Below are positions 35,944 to 44,621 of a DNA stretch of 64,000 nt, one piece after another. The notes beneath the pieces were generated by a model. It saw only the letters and a program-made list of their open reading frames with translations. It was not told the DNA's origin and did not search any database. This DNA comes from an uncultured Alsobacter sp. (lineage in GTDB: Bacteria > Pseudomonadota > Alphaproteobacteria > Rhizobiales > Beijerinckiaceae). The translations under genes were made by a program, and so were the position numbers. The stretch spans positions 1 to 64,000 of the forward strand of contig NZ_CAMFHB010000008.1 of NCBI RefSeq assembly GCF_945952055.1. Direction: 5' to 3'. Within the stretch, counting starts at the first letter, position 1. Each line of letters opens with the position of its first letter.

Positions 35944-37683
35944 TCAGGAGAAGGCCACGTCGGGATCGGCCCACTGCCGGCGCCGGTCGATGTAGGCGCC
36001 CGACTGCGAGAAGGTCGCGTCCTCCGTGGTGTGCCGCATGACCGCCGAGGCGACCTTGCGGCCATCGATGTGGAGGTTGATGTCGCTGCGCTTCTCGCCG
36101 GCCGCCGGCGGCGGGACCGCGCTCCCCCTGCCCTGCCCACCAGGTGGCGAGCGGGTGTAGCGGTTGCCGCCGTTCTCGATGCCGCCGGAGTTGAACCAGG
36201 ACTTGACGCTGTCGAAGATCGAGGAGATGGCCGCACGGGCACTCTCGGACGCCGCGACAAGGGCCGTCAGGGCGGCCCCCAGCGCCGTAAAGCCCACGAT
36301 CAGCGCGCCTCCAGGGCCGATGACGGCCATGATCGCGCCGCCGATGAGGACGGCGCCGAGCGCGGTCAGGCCGGCGGCCAGGCCGACGAGAGCCACGCCG
36401 ATGATCTTGACCGCTTCCGGATTCGCGATGGCCCACTGCGTGACGCGGTTGATGGCGTCGGTGAGCATGTTCAGCATTTTCACGGCTGGCTCCACGAGTG
36501 GACCGCCGAGCGCGGTCATGAGGTTTTCGATGGCGGAGTGGAACTTGGTCATCGCCGTGTTCGGATCCTGCTTGAGGAACTGATCGGCGGCGTCGAGGCC
36601 CTTGGCGCCCGTGGTGATGCCGGCGTCCTTCTGCAGGCGGGTGTTCTGCAGGGACAAGACCGCCAGCATCCCGGCGGTGTTGCGGTTGCCGGTGATGCCC
36701 GAAAGGATCTCGAGGACCTTGTTGTCGTTGGCCTCGTAGCCCCGGCCGAGCTTCTTCTCGATCGCCTCGCGCAGCGTGGTCTGGGCCCAATCGAGCGGGT
36801 TCGCCATCAGGCCAGAGGTGTTGAAGAGCGCGCCTGGCAGGAAGCCGGTGGGGTCGCCGTGGGCGTTCTTGATGACCTTCTGGTGATCCTCGATCAGGCC
36901 CAGGTCGTCGAGCGCCTCGGTGTTGCGCTTGCCCGACTTGCCCTGCACGAAGGAGCCGTACAGCGACATGAGCGCGGTACCGGACTGCGAGGGCCCGAAC
37001 TCCTGGATGAGCGAGGGCAGGTACTTGGTGTAGAACTGCTCGCTCCAGCCCTGCGAGGCAATGCGGCCGTACTGCGTGGCCTGGACGAAGCCCTGGGGCG
37101 TCACCTTGCCGCCCGACGCGGTGATGGCCCGGGTCATGCCGTCGAAGTAGCGGACGAAGTCTTCGGGCTGCTGGAGGCCCTTGAGCTCGCCGGCGCGAGC
37201 CATCTCGTAGACGGCGTCGCGGGCCTTGTTGCCCGAGCCCTCGGTCACGCCGTTCAGGACGACGCGCATTTTCTCCAGCGGCTCGATGAACTCCATCGCG
37301 TGCTCGGTCGAGCCGAACACCATGCGGACTTCCTTGATGTCCTTGGCCACGTCGGAGACCTTGAGCCCGTACTTGAGGGCCATCTGCCAGGAGGTCTCGG
37401 TCGCCTCGTTGACGTCGCGCTGCGCGATGCCGGCGGCGATCATCTGCTGCTGGACGTGGACCAGCTCCTCGGCCTTCTTGACCATGGCGCCCATGGCCGA
37501 AAGGATGGCGCCACCAGTCAGAATTGCGGCAGCGCCAGCAAGAGCCGCGTGCCACGCCTTGAAACCGCCACTGACGTCAAGTACCTTCTTCTCGACGCCT
37601 AGTAGATCGCGCATGATCGTGCCGAGAACGGGGCTCACCCCGTTCTGCATCGACATCTCTACTGCGACCTTGTAGACCGACAT
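35944..37683 (-). CDS. Tail tape measure protein
   Basis: Long helical protein with central hydrophobic segments (IIGVALVGLAAGLTALGAVLIGGAIMAVIGPGGALIVGFTALGAALTAL) upstream of baseplate genes. Confidence 0.85.
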   Translation of the reverse strand: MSVYKVAVEMSMQNGVSPVLGTIMRDLLGVEKKVLDVSGGFKAWHAALAGAAAILTGGAILSAMGAMVKKAEELVHVQQQMIAAGIAQRDVNEATETSWQMALKYGLKVSDVAKDIKEVRMVFGSTEHAMEFIEPLEKMRVVLNGVTEGSGNKARDAVYEMARAGELKGLQQPEDFVRYFDGMTRAITASGGKVTPQGFVQATQYGRIASQGWSEQFYTKYLPSLIQEFGPSQSGTALMSLYGSFVQGKSGKRNTEALDDLGLIEDHQKVIKNAHGDPTGFLPGALFNTSGLMANPLDWAQTTLREAIEKKLGRGYEANDNKVLEILSGITGNRNTAGMLAVLSLQNTRLQKDAGITTGAKGLDAADQFLKQDPNTAMTKFHSAIENLMTALGGPLVEPAVKMLNMLTDAINRVTQWAIANPEAVKIIGVALVGLAAGLTALGAVLIGGAIMAVIGPGGALIVGFTALGAALTALVAASESARAAISSIFDSVKSWFNSGGIENGGNRYTRSPPGGQGRGSAVPPPAAGEKRSDINLHIDGRKVASAVMRHTTEDATFSQSGAYIDRRRQWADPDVAFS

Positions 37684-37945
37684 GGCTCAATCCTTTCACC
37701 ACGGCGAGCGTCGTGGCCAGTTGTACTACAATGAAGTGACAGGACGCTGGGAGGTCGCGCCCGTGCCACCGCCGCCGGGAAAGCCCCGGCGACCGCGTCC
37801 GACAGTGGAGCCGATGGCCGCGCCCCCCGCGCCTCCCCCACTGCGTCGCAACCCGCTTCACCTGGTGGGCGTCGGGATCGGCATGGTCTGGGTGTTCGTC
37901 GCGGTGTTCGCCGCGACGATCATCGTAGCCGCACAGTTTCGGTGA
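37682..37945 (+). CDS. Small Pro-rich, C-terminal TM protein on the opposite strand of the tail operon (moron candidate)
   Basis: MAQSFHHGERRGQLYYNEVTGRWEVAPVPPPPGKPRRPRP...NPLHLVGVGIGMVWVFVAVFAATIIVAAQFR; no convincing minus-strand gene in the same gap. Confidence 0.55.
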   Translation: MAQSFHHGERRGQLYYNEVTGRWEVAPVPPPPGKPRRPRPTVEPMAAPPAPPPLRRNPLHLVGVGIGMVWVFVAVFAATIIVAAQFR

Positions 37946-38408
37946 TCTTCGAGAACCAGAAGGCCCGGCCCAGCAGCTGCCGGACCGTCGTGGCGCCGAG
38001 CAGCTCCACGATCTCCTTTTCCTTGCGCACCGCGGCGCCGCCCAGGAACGACCGGGGCGGCATGTTCCTGGTGCCCAGCTCCTGGTAGACGGCCACGTCG
38101 TAGTTCGACCCGACCCAGGCCGTGTGGCCCTGCACCGTGTGCTCGATGCTGTCGCGCATCTTGCCGGTCTCGAGCAGCGGCGTGTCGCCGTTCCTCTTGC
38201 GCGCGATCGTGGCCGGTTTCAACGGCGCCCAGGCCGCGAAGGGGCCGGCGGCGCCCTGGTAGTTGCCCAGCTCGGCCTTGGCCTCGGCCTTGACCAGCAG
38301 AGCGGCCTGCTCGAGCGCCGTGTACTGGTCCTTGGGCATGGCGGCGATCGCGCTGCTCAGGAACCCGACGAACTGGGAGATCGAGGAGAAGCTTCGCGTC
38401 TCGCTCAT
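37920..38408 (-). CDS. Virion protein, HK97-gp10/neck-like
   Basis: LLETGKMRDSIEHTVQGHTAWVGSNYDVAVYQELGTRNMPPRSFLGGA. Confidence 0.65.
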   Translation of the reverse strand: MSETRSFSSISQFVGFLSSAIAAMPKDQYTALEQAALLVKAEAKAELGNYQGAAGPFAAWAPLKPATIARKRNGDTPLLETGKMRDSIEHTVQGHTAWVGSNYDVAVYQELGTRNMPPRSFLGGAAVRKEKEIVELLGATTVRQLLGRAFWFSKITETVRLR

Positions 38409-38946
38409 CGCCTCTCCCTCCAGGTGAGGCTATCCCAGTTGAACTCGGCGCCGTCGAACTCCCCGAAGGTGACGACGGCGGCAAGCCGCCAGGCCGGATC
38501 GGCAGCAAAGGCGACGTCGAAGGGTACGCCGTTCTTCACGAGGTAGAGCGCCTCGCGGAACGACCCGTCGCCTTTCAGTTTTTTGCCTGCTCGATGACCT
38601 GCTCGCGGGTGCTGGCGACCTTCTGCAGGGCTTCGCCGGCGGCCGCCAGGCCCTCGTAGCCGAGCCGCTGGAGCACGGCCTCGATCTCGCGCTCCGTGGA
38701 GGGCGGCGACACCGGCTCCCCGCCGATGGCGATGACCGAGCACGCGGACATCGCCATGTTCATGGTGGCCTGGTTGGACGAGAACGCGCCCAGCACCTTG
38801 GTGAGGCGATAGAGCTCGACGGGCCCGATCACCTTCACCTTGATGACGCGCCCGTTGGCGTCCGTCGCTTCTGCGACGTTCTGCGCGGCCTTGACGATGA
38901 CCTCCGATGCGGTCTCGCCGGCCTCGCCGATGCGGACCTCGGTCAT
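38405..38946 (-). CDS. Tail assembly chaperone G-T product, via putative programmed -1 frameshift
   Basis: 0-frame ORF (MTEVRIG...) reaches GCA AAA AAC TGA; -1 slip at A_AAA_AAC continues as LKGDGSFREALYLVKNGVPFDVAFAADPAWRLAAVVTFGEFDGAEFNWDSLTWRERR*, overlapping the next start codon. Confidence 0.75.
38575..38946 (-). CDS. Tail assembly chaperone G (0-frame product)
   Basis: MTEVRIGEAGETASEVIVKAAQNVAEATDANGRVIKVKVIGPVELYRLTKVLG...; between tube and tape measure. Confidence 0.75.
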   Translation of the reverse strand: MTEVRIGEAGETASEVIVKAAQNVAEATDANGRVIKVKVIGPVELYRLTKVLGAFSSNQATMNMAMSACSVIAIGGEPVSPPSTEREIEAVLQRLGYEGLAAAGEALQKVASTREQVIEQAKN

Positions 38947-39383
38947 CAGACGACCCTCTTGCGGGTGGAGGCGGCCCAATCGAGCTTCATCTTGACCGAC
39001 GCGTCCGCCTTCCAGCTGCCGGCGTCGGTCAGCTTGAACACGGCCTTGTCGAAGCGATACTGCTTCGTCGTGCCGTCAGGCTCGGTGATGGTCTGGGTGA
39101 TCGAGGCGGCCGCCACGTTGCCGCCGGAGTAGTAGGCCGTCTCCAGGGAGGCGATCCAGTCGTCCAGCACGCCGTCGGCGCGCTCGACCTCCAGCGTGCC
39201 CTCCCAGCCCTGCGGCAGCTCGAGGAAGCGCGGCGGCCCGTCGAGCGGGCGCACGTCGATGCGCTTGGTCATCTGCTTCGCGTCGAAGCCCGTGACCGCG
39301 TTGATCTTGATGATGGCCTGCGAGGTGCCATCGTAGAGGTCGATGCTCGCGTCTGCACCGACCGAGAAGTTGTTGACCGGCAA
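38946..39383 (-). CDS. Tail tube protein
   Basis: MPVNNFSVGADASIDLYDGTSQAIIKINAVTGFDAKQMTKRIDVRPLDGPPRFLELPQGWEGTLEVERADG; follows the sheath gene. Confidence 0.8.
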   Translation of the reverse strand: MPVNNFSVGADASIDLYDGTSQAIIKINAVTGFDAKQMTKRIDVRPLDGPPRFLELPQGWEGTLEVERADGVLDDWIASLETAYYSGGNVAAASITQTITEPDGTTKQYRFDKAVFKLTDAGSWKADASVKMKLDWAASTRKRVV

Positions 39384-39400
39384 GGTCGCCTCCTGAGACG

Positions 39401-39426
39401 AAAAAGGCCGGCGCGAAGCCGGCCTT
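39401..39426 (-). terminator. Intra-operon terminator/attenuator between sheath and tube genes
   Basis: Minus strand AAGGCCGGC-TTCGC-GCCGGCCTTTTT hairpin. Confidence 0.75.
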
Positions 39427-39451
39427 GTCTGGGTTTACTGAAGGGTTCGGG

Positions 39452-40993
39452 TCAGTACGCGGTGTTCAGCGTGGTGGACTGGCGGGAGATTTGGACCGAC
39501 TGGCCACCCTCCAGGTTCACGATGAAATATTCGATGACCGAGAGGTACACGACCTTGACGTCGGCCTGCATGTAGCCGAGCGCCACACGGGTCTGCGGGT
39601 TGTTCGTGGTGTCGAGCACGGTCTGATAGGGCACCGTGCCGTCCGCCGTCCCGATGAGCCCCTGGTCGGCCAGCGCCTGCAGGAAGCTGTCGAGGGTGAT
39701 CTTGGCCCGCCGGCGGGTGTCGGGGGACTGGAGTTCACCGACGTAGATGCCCATGCCGGCGTTGAGCGTGGCCGCGATGTAGTTGGTCATCCGGGTGTAG
39801 TTGTCGCCGTGGATGACCGCGTTGGACGAGGTGTTGCGGCCGAACCGGCACCCGAACACGGCGCCGCGCGGCAGCGGGTTGGTGATGACGTCGATGCCCG
39901 CCTGCGCCAGCGTCTGGAGTTCGGCGCTGGAGTAGTTCTGCGAGGCGATCGACTTCTGGGTGCCCACCACGCCGTAGATCGGCTTGTTGAGCGTCGACTG
40001 GTGCGGGGCCTGGTTGCCCATCAGGCCGACGACGAAGCCCTGCGGCGAGATCAGCCGCTGCACGCCGTTGACCGTGTCGAGGAACATGACCCAATCGCCA
40101 AGCATGAGCTTCATGGCGTAGCTGTCGATGCCGGCCGTCGACTTGACCGAAACCGCGTTGGCGATGGTGTCGCCGGCGGGCCCGGTCGCCACCATGTAGA
40201 TGCCTTCCGACAGGCCGAAGGTGACCTGGGTCGACCAGGTGGTGCTGTCGTCGCAGTCGACCAGGGCCGCGACGGAGATGCCCTGCCCGCGCATCGCGTA
40301 CATGCCCTTGCGGGGCACGGTGTCGAGGCCGACGAGGACCGAGCCGGTGATGGTCGTGGCGCCGTCCGTGCCGCCCGAGAGCGTGTAGGTCGTGGTCGTC
40401 GGCGCCGTCACGCCCGCGCCCGCCGAGGCGGTGACGAGCTTGGAGGGACCGCGCAGCGCCGACTGGCCGCCGTTGATGGCCGCGGCCATGTTCACCCACA
40501 GGGCGTTGCCGGTGCCGGTGATGTTGTCGAAGATCTCACCGACGACGCCCGGCAGCGAGATCGAGACCTTGTACGAGCTGGCGGCCGAGCCGGGCCCGAT
40601 GGACACGGACAGGGTGTTGCCGCGCGTGCCGGTGTACTTGGCGGTCAGCGTGATGCAGCTCGTCTGCACCACGACCGAGGCCGCCACGTCGGTGCCGTCC
40701 GTCACCCGGATGCACCGGAAGCCGATGGCGGCGCCCTGGAGCACCGCCGCGGCGAGCGCGGTGCCCATGTCGTACTTGCGGTTCTGGATCGCGCCGAACT
40801 GCGCCGTGTAGTCGGCGAGGCCGGCGACGATGGCGGGCGAGTTCGTCGGCCCCCAGGTCGCCGTGCCCACCAGGCCCACCACGTTGGTCGGCACGCCGTT
40901 GAGCAGGTAGATGGAGGGGGTGACGATCTGGACGTAGAGATCCGGCGTCACGAGCGCGGTCGTGTTGATCTGACCGCTCTGGGTGATCGGCAT
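39452..40993 (-). CDS. Contractile tail sheath protein
   Basis: VTPSIYLLNGVPTNVVGLVGTATWGPTNSPAIVAGLADYTAQFG...KYDMGTALAAAVLQGAAIGFRCIRVTDGT...; GRNTSSNAVIHGDNYTRMTNYIA. Confidence 0.88.
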   Translation of the reverse strand: MPITQSGQINTTALVTPDLYVQIVTPSIYLLNGVPTNVVGLVGTATWGPTNSPAIVAGLADYTAQFGAIQNRKYDMGTALAAAVLQGAAIGFRCIRVTDGTDVAASVVVQTSCITLTAKYTGTRGNTLSVSIGPGSAASSYKVSISLPGVVGEIFDNITGTGNALWVNMAAAINGGQSALRGPSKLVTASAGAGVTAPTTTTYTLSGGTDGATTITGSVLVGLDTVPRKGMYAMRGQGISVAALVDCDDSTTWSTQVTFGLSEGIYMVATGPAGDTIANAVSVKSTAGIDSYAMKLMLGDWVMFLDTVNGVQRLISPQGFVVGLMGNQAPHQSTLNKPIYGVVGTQKSIASQNYSSAELQTLAQAGIDVITNPLPRGAVFGCRFGRNTSSNAVIHGDNYTRMTNYIAATLNAGMGIYVGELQSPDTRRRAKITLDSFLQALADQGLIGTADGTVPYQTVLDTTNNPQTRVALGYMQADVKVVYLSVIEYFIVNLEGGQSVQISRQSTTLNTAY

Positions 40994-41019
40994 GGCTGGC
41001 CCTCAAGGGTTGCGGTGGT

Positions 41020-41217
41020 TCAGGACTTGGAGGCCGGCGCAGGGGCCGGTTCCGGGGCCGCCTCGGGCTCGGGAGCAGGCCCCGGGTCCGGTGCAGCGAT
41101 GGGCGTGACGAACGCCGCCTGCGGGCCGCCCAGATAGGCAGCGACGCTGTCGGCGTCCGTGATGTGATCGCCCACCTGGTAGTGGGCGAACGGCGAGATC
41201 ACGACGAGGTGTCGCAT
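41020..41217 (-). CDS. Small phage protein with Pro/Ala/Glu-rich tail
   Basis: MRHLVVISPFAHYQVGDHITDADSVAAYLGGPQAAFVTPIAAPDPGPAPEPEAAPEPAPAPASKS; intact small ORF upstream of the sheath gene. Confidence 0.6.
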   Translation of the reverse strand: MRHLVVISPFAHYQVGDHITDADSVAAYLGGPQAAFVTPIAAPDPGPAPEPEAAPEPAPAPASKS

Positions 41218-41224
41218 GGCTTCC

Positions 41225-43117
41225 TCACAGGACGAGCAGGATCCCCGCCGGCAACGCGGCGGCGACGAGGGTGGCAGTGGTCGCGGAGACGATGTCGGCG
41301 GCGTAGGCGGCCTCCACGACCTGCGCGAGGGCAACGATCTGCGAGGCCGACAGGTCGGCCGGCAGGACGCCATCGGCGATGACCGCGTTGAGCGCCTGCT
41401 GCACGACCGCCGCATCGGCCGCGTTCGCGCTCTCGACGACCACGGCACCCCGCACGAGCGAGACCGTGAAGCTGTCGAGGGCGCTGGCGACTTCGGTGGC
41501 CGCGACCGCGAGGACGAGGCCGCCCGTGGCACTGTCGGTCGCCGGGGCGGCTTCCGTGGCCGATGCGGAGGCCGCGAGAACCGCGGACGCCATGTCGCCG
41601 GTCGTCGCCGCTTCGCTGGCGGCCGCGCCCATCTGGGCCGTGGCCGTGGCGTTGTCGGCGGTGGCAGCGGCTTCGGAGCGCGCCGCCGTCGCCAGCAGGC
41701 TCGAAGCCTGGCTGTCGGCGGTGGACACGGCCTCGAACGCCGAGACCGCCCCGTTCGGGGTGGACGCGTCCGCGCTGTCGGTTGCGGTGGCCGGCTCGGT
41801 GACGCTGGCCGTGCCGGCGAGCGTGGCCGCGAGCTGGTCGACCGCGCCGGCGGCCTCAGTGGTGGCCGCCTGGGCCGTGAGGGCGGTCGTGGCGGCATCG
41901 CCGGGGCTGGCCGCCTCCGTGGCGCTGGCGACCGCCTGGAGCCCCGCCACGCCGCTGTCGGCGATGGATGCGGTCTCGGAGGTGGCCGCGATGGCCGCAA
42001 GCGCCGACGCCGCGCTGTCGGTCGCGGTGACGGTCTCTGTGGTCGCGCCGCCCGGGTTGGCCGTCGCGGACACGCTGTCAGTCGCGCTGGCGGCCTCCGT
42101 GGCGGCAGCGGCGGCGCCCAGGGCTGCGGTGGCCGCGTCGGCGGGCGAAGCCGTCTCCGTGGTCGCTGACGCGGTCTGGAGGCCTGCGATGCTGGTGTCG
42201 GTCGCAGCGGCGGCCTCGGAGGTCGCCGCGAGGGCAACCAGGGCCGCGTCATTGGCGTCGGCGATCGCGGCGGCTTCGGTCGCGGCAGAGACCGCGACGA
42301 GAACGGCGACGGCGCCGTCCGTGGCCGATGCGGCCTCGCTGTCGGCCGCCACGGCGACGAGGCTCGCGTCCATGCCATCGGCGGCGATCGCCGCGTCCGT
42401 GACGGTGTCGTTGTAGGTGGAGCCGGACACCGCGGCGAGCGCGCCGACGCCGGAGGGCGGCGTGTAGAGCCAGCTGCCGGCTGCGAACGCGATGGTGACC
42501 GGGATGTAGGAGTATTTCGAGCCGACCGCGACGTAGAGCACCGTCCCGATGGACGAGATGTTGATGCCCCCGACCTCGGTGACGGGGTCGGCGGTGCCGC
42601 TGTTGTTCCAGTTGCCCGCGTTCAGGCGGACATAGATCTTTCCGTTCTTGACGACCAGGCAGATGCGGTTGCCGCTGGCCCCTGCGGCCCCGTACTGCGA
42701 ATACACCGGGACGTTGTCGGAGTAGTAGAAGCCGGTGTCGTCGGCCTGCACGCCCTTGTTCGGCGAGACGTCGGTCAGCGTGGCGAGGACCTGGGTCGCG
42801 TTGGTGATCGCGATGATCTGGTTGCCAGAGCCCGAGCTGCTGCCGCAGAGCAGCTCGCAATAGAACGGGCTGGAGCTGCCGATGGTCGAGCGCGCCCACT
42901 GGACGGTGCCGTCCACCGAGGTGGCGATCGTCAGGTTGCCGTTGGACAGGGTCGGCGTACCCGACACGTCCGAGGGGTTGAGCGTGGTGGGCGGGATGAC
43001 GACGGCGACCGTGTCGGTCACGGTCGCGGCCTCCGTGGCCGCGCTGCTGTAGGTGGTCCCGACGACCCAGGCCTGGTCGAGGCCGGCGGCGATGAGCCTC
43101 TCGAACGAGGTGCGCAT
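41225..43117 (-). CDS. Large repetitive virion-associated protein (N-terminal beta-rich domain plus tandem 20-aa repeats)
   Basis: 630-aa ORF in the structural operon; about 16 tandem repeats of pattern x[TS]E[AT]xxxxDxxxxxLxxxAx. Confidence 0.75.
   Translation of the reverse strand: MRTSFERLIAAGLDQAWVVGTTYSSAATEAATVTDTVAVVIPPTTLNPSDVSGTPTLSNGNLTIATSVDGTVQWARSTIGSSSPFYCELLCGSSSGSGNQIIAITNATQVLATLTDVSPNKGVQADDTGFYYSDNVPVYSQYGAAGASGNRICLVVKNGKIYVRLNAGNWNNSGTADPVTEVGGINISSIGTVLYVAVGSKYSYIPVTIAFAAGSWLYTPPSGVGALAAVSGSTYNDTVTDAAIAADGMDASLVAVAADSEAASATDGAVAVLVAVSAATEAAAIADANDAALVALAATSEAAAATDTSIAGLQTASATTETASPADAATAALGAAAAATEAASATDSVSATANPGGATTETVTATDSAASALAAIAATSETASIADSGVAGLQAVASATEAASPGDAATTALTAQAATTEAAGAVDQLAATLAGTASVTEPATATDSADASTPNGAVSAFEAVSTADSQASSLLATAARSEAAATADNATATAQMGAAASEAATTGDMASAVLAASASATEAAPATDSATGGLVLAVAATEVASALDSFTVSLVRGAVVVESANAADAAVVQQALNAVIADGVLPADLSASQIVALAQVVEAAYAADIVSATTATLVAAALPAGILLVL
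41381..42343 (-). repeat. Degenerate 60-bp tandem coding repeat (about 16 units of 20 aa)
   Basis: DSEAASATDGAVAVLVAVSA / ATEAAAIADANDAALVALAA / TSEAAAATDTSIAGLQTASA / TTETASPADAATAALGAAAA / ATEAASATDSVSATANPGGA / TTETVTATDSAASALAAIAA / ... Confidence 0.85.
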
Positions 43118-43135
43118 GGGGCTGTCCTCGCTGGA

Positions 43136-43591
43136 TTAGGTCACCTGCCAGATCTCGAAGCAGAACCCGCCGAAGGCGTCGTTGGCGGTGGTGTTGTTCG
43201 GGCCGCCGTACTTGATGCCGGTCGAGGCGACGATGGTCTCGACGCTGTAGGCCGCGTCCCACGTCAGGCTGGCGCCTGGCGTGAGGCCGGTGACCAGGAA
43301 GCAGGCCTCGACGGGCACGAAGGTGGTCGCCACGGCGGTGCCGGCCAACGCCGCCGGAGGCGCCTGCCGCCCCATGACCGTGGAGCCCTGGAGCACGCCC
43401 AGCAGCACCTGCGGCATGGTCGTGGCGCCGTGGATCGTGCCCTTGAGGCGCACCATGACCGTGCCGGATGCCGGCACGGTGAAGGACAGGCGCAGGTTCG
43501 TGGTGTCCAGCGCCGTCATGGCGATGAGGGTGGCGCACGATGCCGTGACCGCCGTCGCCGGATCGTAGTTCTTGCCCGCGAGCAGCGGCAT
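43136..43591 (-). CDS. Phage structural hypothetical protein
   Basis: Intact ORF MPLLAGKNYDPATAVTASCATLIAMTALDTTNLRLSFTVPASGTVMVRLKG...; structural operon. Confidence 0.6.
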   Translation of the reverse strand: MPLLAGKNYDPATAVTASCATLIAMTALDTTNLRLSFTVPASGTVMVRLKGTIHGATTMPQVLLGVLQGSTVMGRQAPPAALAGTAVATTFVPVEACFLVTGLTPGASLTWDAAYSVETIVASTGIKYGGPNNTTANDAFGGFCFEIWQVT

Positions 43592-43617
43592 GGCGGTCCC
43601 TCTCGGTCAGGCGGGCC

Positions 43618-43881
43618 TTACTGGCCGGCGGGCGTCTCGGCCTGCGTGGTCTCGGTGGTGGCCGCCTCCGCCGCGGCCGCGCTGACCGCGTCGTTGCCCG
43701 GGCCCTTGACCAGCTCCAGGTCGCTTTCGAGGAAGTCGCGCTCGACGACGTTGCCGTCCTTGTCGGTCCAGCGGACGTTGTAGCGAAGCTGGAGCTTCTC
43801 CTCGTCGACGCGGGCGCCGACCACGAAGCCCTCGATCACCGGGGTGACGACCCGGACGTTTTCGCCCTTTGCGAACGGCAT
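43618..43881 (-). CDS. Small phage hypothetical protein
   Basis: MPFAKGENVRVVTPVIEGFVVGARVDEEKLQLRYNVRWTDKDGNVVERDFLESDLELV. Confidence 0.6.
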   Translation of the reverse strand: MPFAKGENVRVVTPVIEGFVVGARVDEEKLQLRYNVRWTDKDGNVVERDFLESDLELVKGPGNDAVSAAAAEAATTETTQAETPAGQ

Positions 43882-43891
43882 GTGGCTCTCC

Positions 43892-44605
43892 TCAGGCCTG
43901 AGCGGTGTAGGTGACGTTGAGCGTGTCGCCCGACGACACCGCGCGGTTGCCGCCCGTGAACGAGCCGGCGCTGTAGAGCGTCCCGGTCGTGCCCGACTTG
44001 GTCGAGACGGTCGTCAGGAAGCAGCCGGCGATGGTCGCGGTGGCGTTGATCGTGAACGAGGTGGCCGAGGTCGCCTTCGACCCGGTGCCGGCGGTGCCCG
44101 AGCCGCCGCCCGATGCGGTGGCCGAGTTGAACGCCGCGGCCGGCCGGGTGGAGTTCGAGTAGGCGGCGCTCTCGCTCCAACCCGCGTGCGACGCCATCGT
44201 GTCGGCGGCGTTGTAGGTCGGCGTGGAGCCGCCGTCGACGAGGCCGAGATAGAAGGCCGCCGTGTAGGCCGACCCCGACAGGTACTTGTCGAGGAGGTCG
44301 ATCTTGCCGACGTTGGTGACGAGGTTGTCGAACTCGTCGACCCACTTCACCTCCTCCATCGCGCGCATCTGATCGCGGATGAAGCCGGCGGTCGGCAGGT
44401 CGTCCATCAGGACGGCGTGCTCCCACAGGCTGCGCAGCTTGAGGTAGTCGTCCCGGCACTCCTCGCGCGGCCCGGTGAGGGTGGCGACGTAGCGGCCGAC
44501 GACCTCCATGGTCTCGTCGGCCTCGCCGGTCTTGACGATGCCGGCGGCCGCAACGGCGTCGGCGACGAACGCCTGGCCGGCGCTCGCCTGAATGTTCTCA
44601 GCCAT
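43892..44605 (-). CDS. Phage structural hypothetical protein
   Basis: EECRDDYLKLRSLWEHAVLMDDLPTAGFIRDQMRAMEEVKWVDEFDNLVTNVGKIDLLDKYLSGSAYTAAFYLGLV... Confidence 0.6.
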   Translation of the reverse strand: MAENIQASAGQAFVADAVAAAGIVKTGEADETMEVVGRYVATLTGPREECRDDYLKLRSLWEHAVLMDDLPTAGFIRDQMRAMEEVKWVDEFDNLVTNVGKIDLLDKYLSGSAYTAAFYLGLVDGGSTPTYNAADTMASHAGWSESAAYSNSTRPAAAFNSATASGGGSGTAGTGSKATSATSFTINATATIAGCFLTTVSTKSGTTGTLYSAGSFTGGNRAVSSGDTLNVTYTAQA

Positions 44606-44621
44606 GAAGTGCTCCCGAAGG

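Noticed and set aside
35843-37555. 570-aa minus-strand ORF overlapping the tape measure gene in another frame
   Set aside because: Arg/Gly/His-rich translation with no domain; the 35944-37683 frame has tape-measure features.
37577-37861. 94-aa minus-strand ORF in the tape-measure/gp10-like gap
   Set aside because: Arg-rich low-complexity translation overlapping the tape measure start; the opposite plus-strand ORF has a cleaner protein profile (TM segment).
39425-41137. 570-aa plus-strand ORF opposite the sheath gene
   Set aside because: His/Arg/Asp/Gly/Val-rich low-complexity translation typical of GC-rich antisense shadows; the minus strand encodes a recognisable sheath protein.
41381-42343. 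60-bp period tandem repeats as a possible CRISPR array
   Set aside because: Repeats are degenerate at DNA level, lack unique spacers between identical repeats, and are translated in frame as 20-aa units.
41020-42378. 452-aa Pro/Arg/Ser-rich minus-strand ORF
   Set aside because: Alternate-frame reading of the repeat protein; only its last 65 residues (41020-41217, MRHLVV...) look like a real small gene.
41379-42416. 345-aa Ala/Val/Ser-rich plus-strand ORF
   Set aside because: Antisense of the tandem-repeat region; apparent order comes from the repeat.
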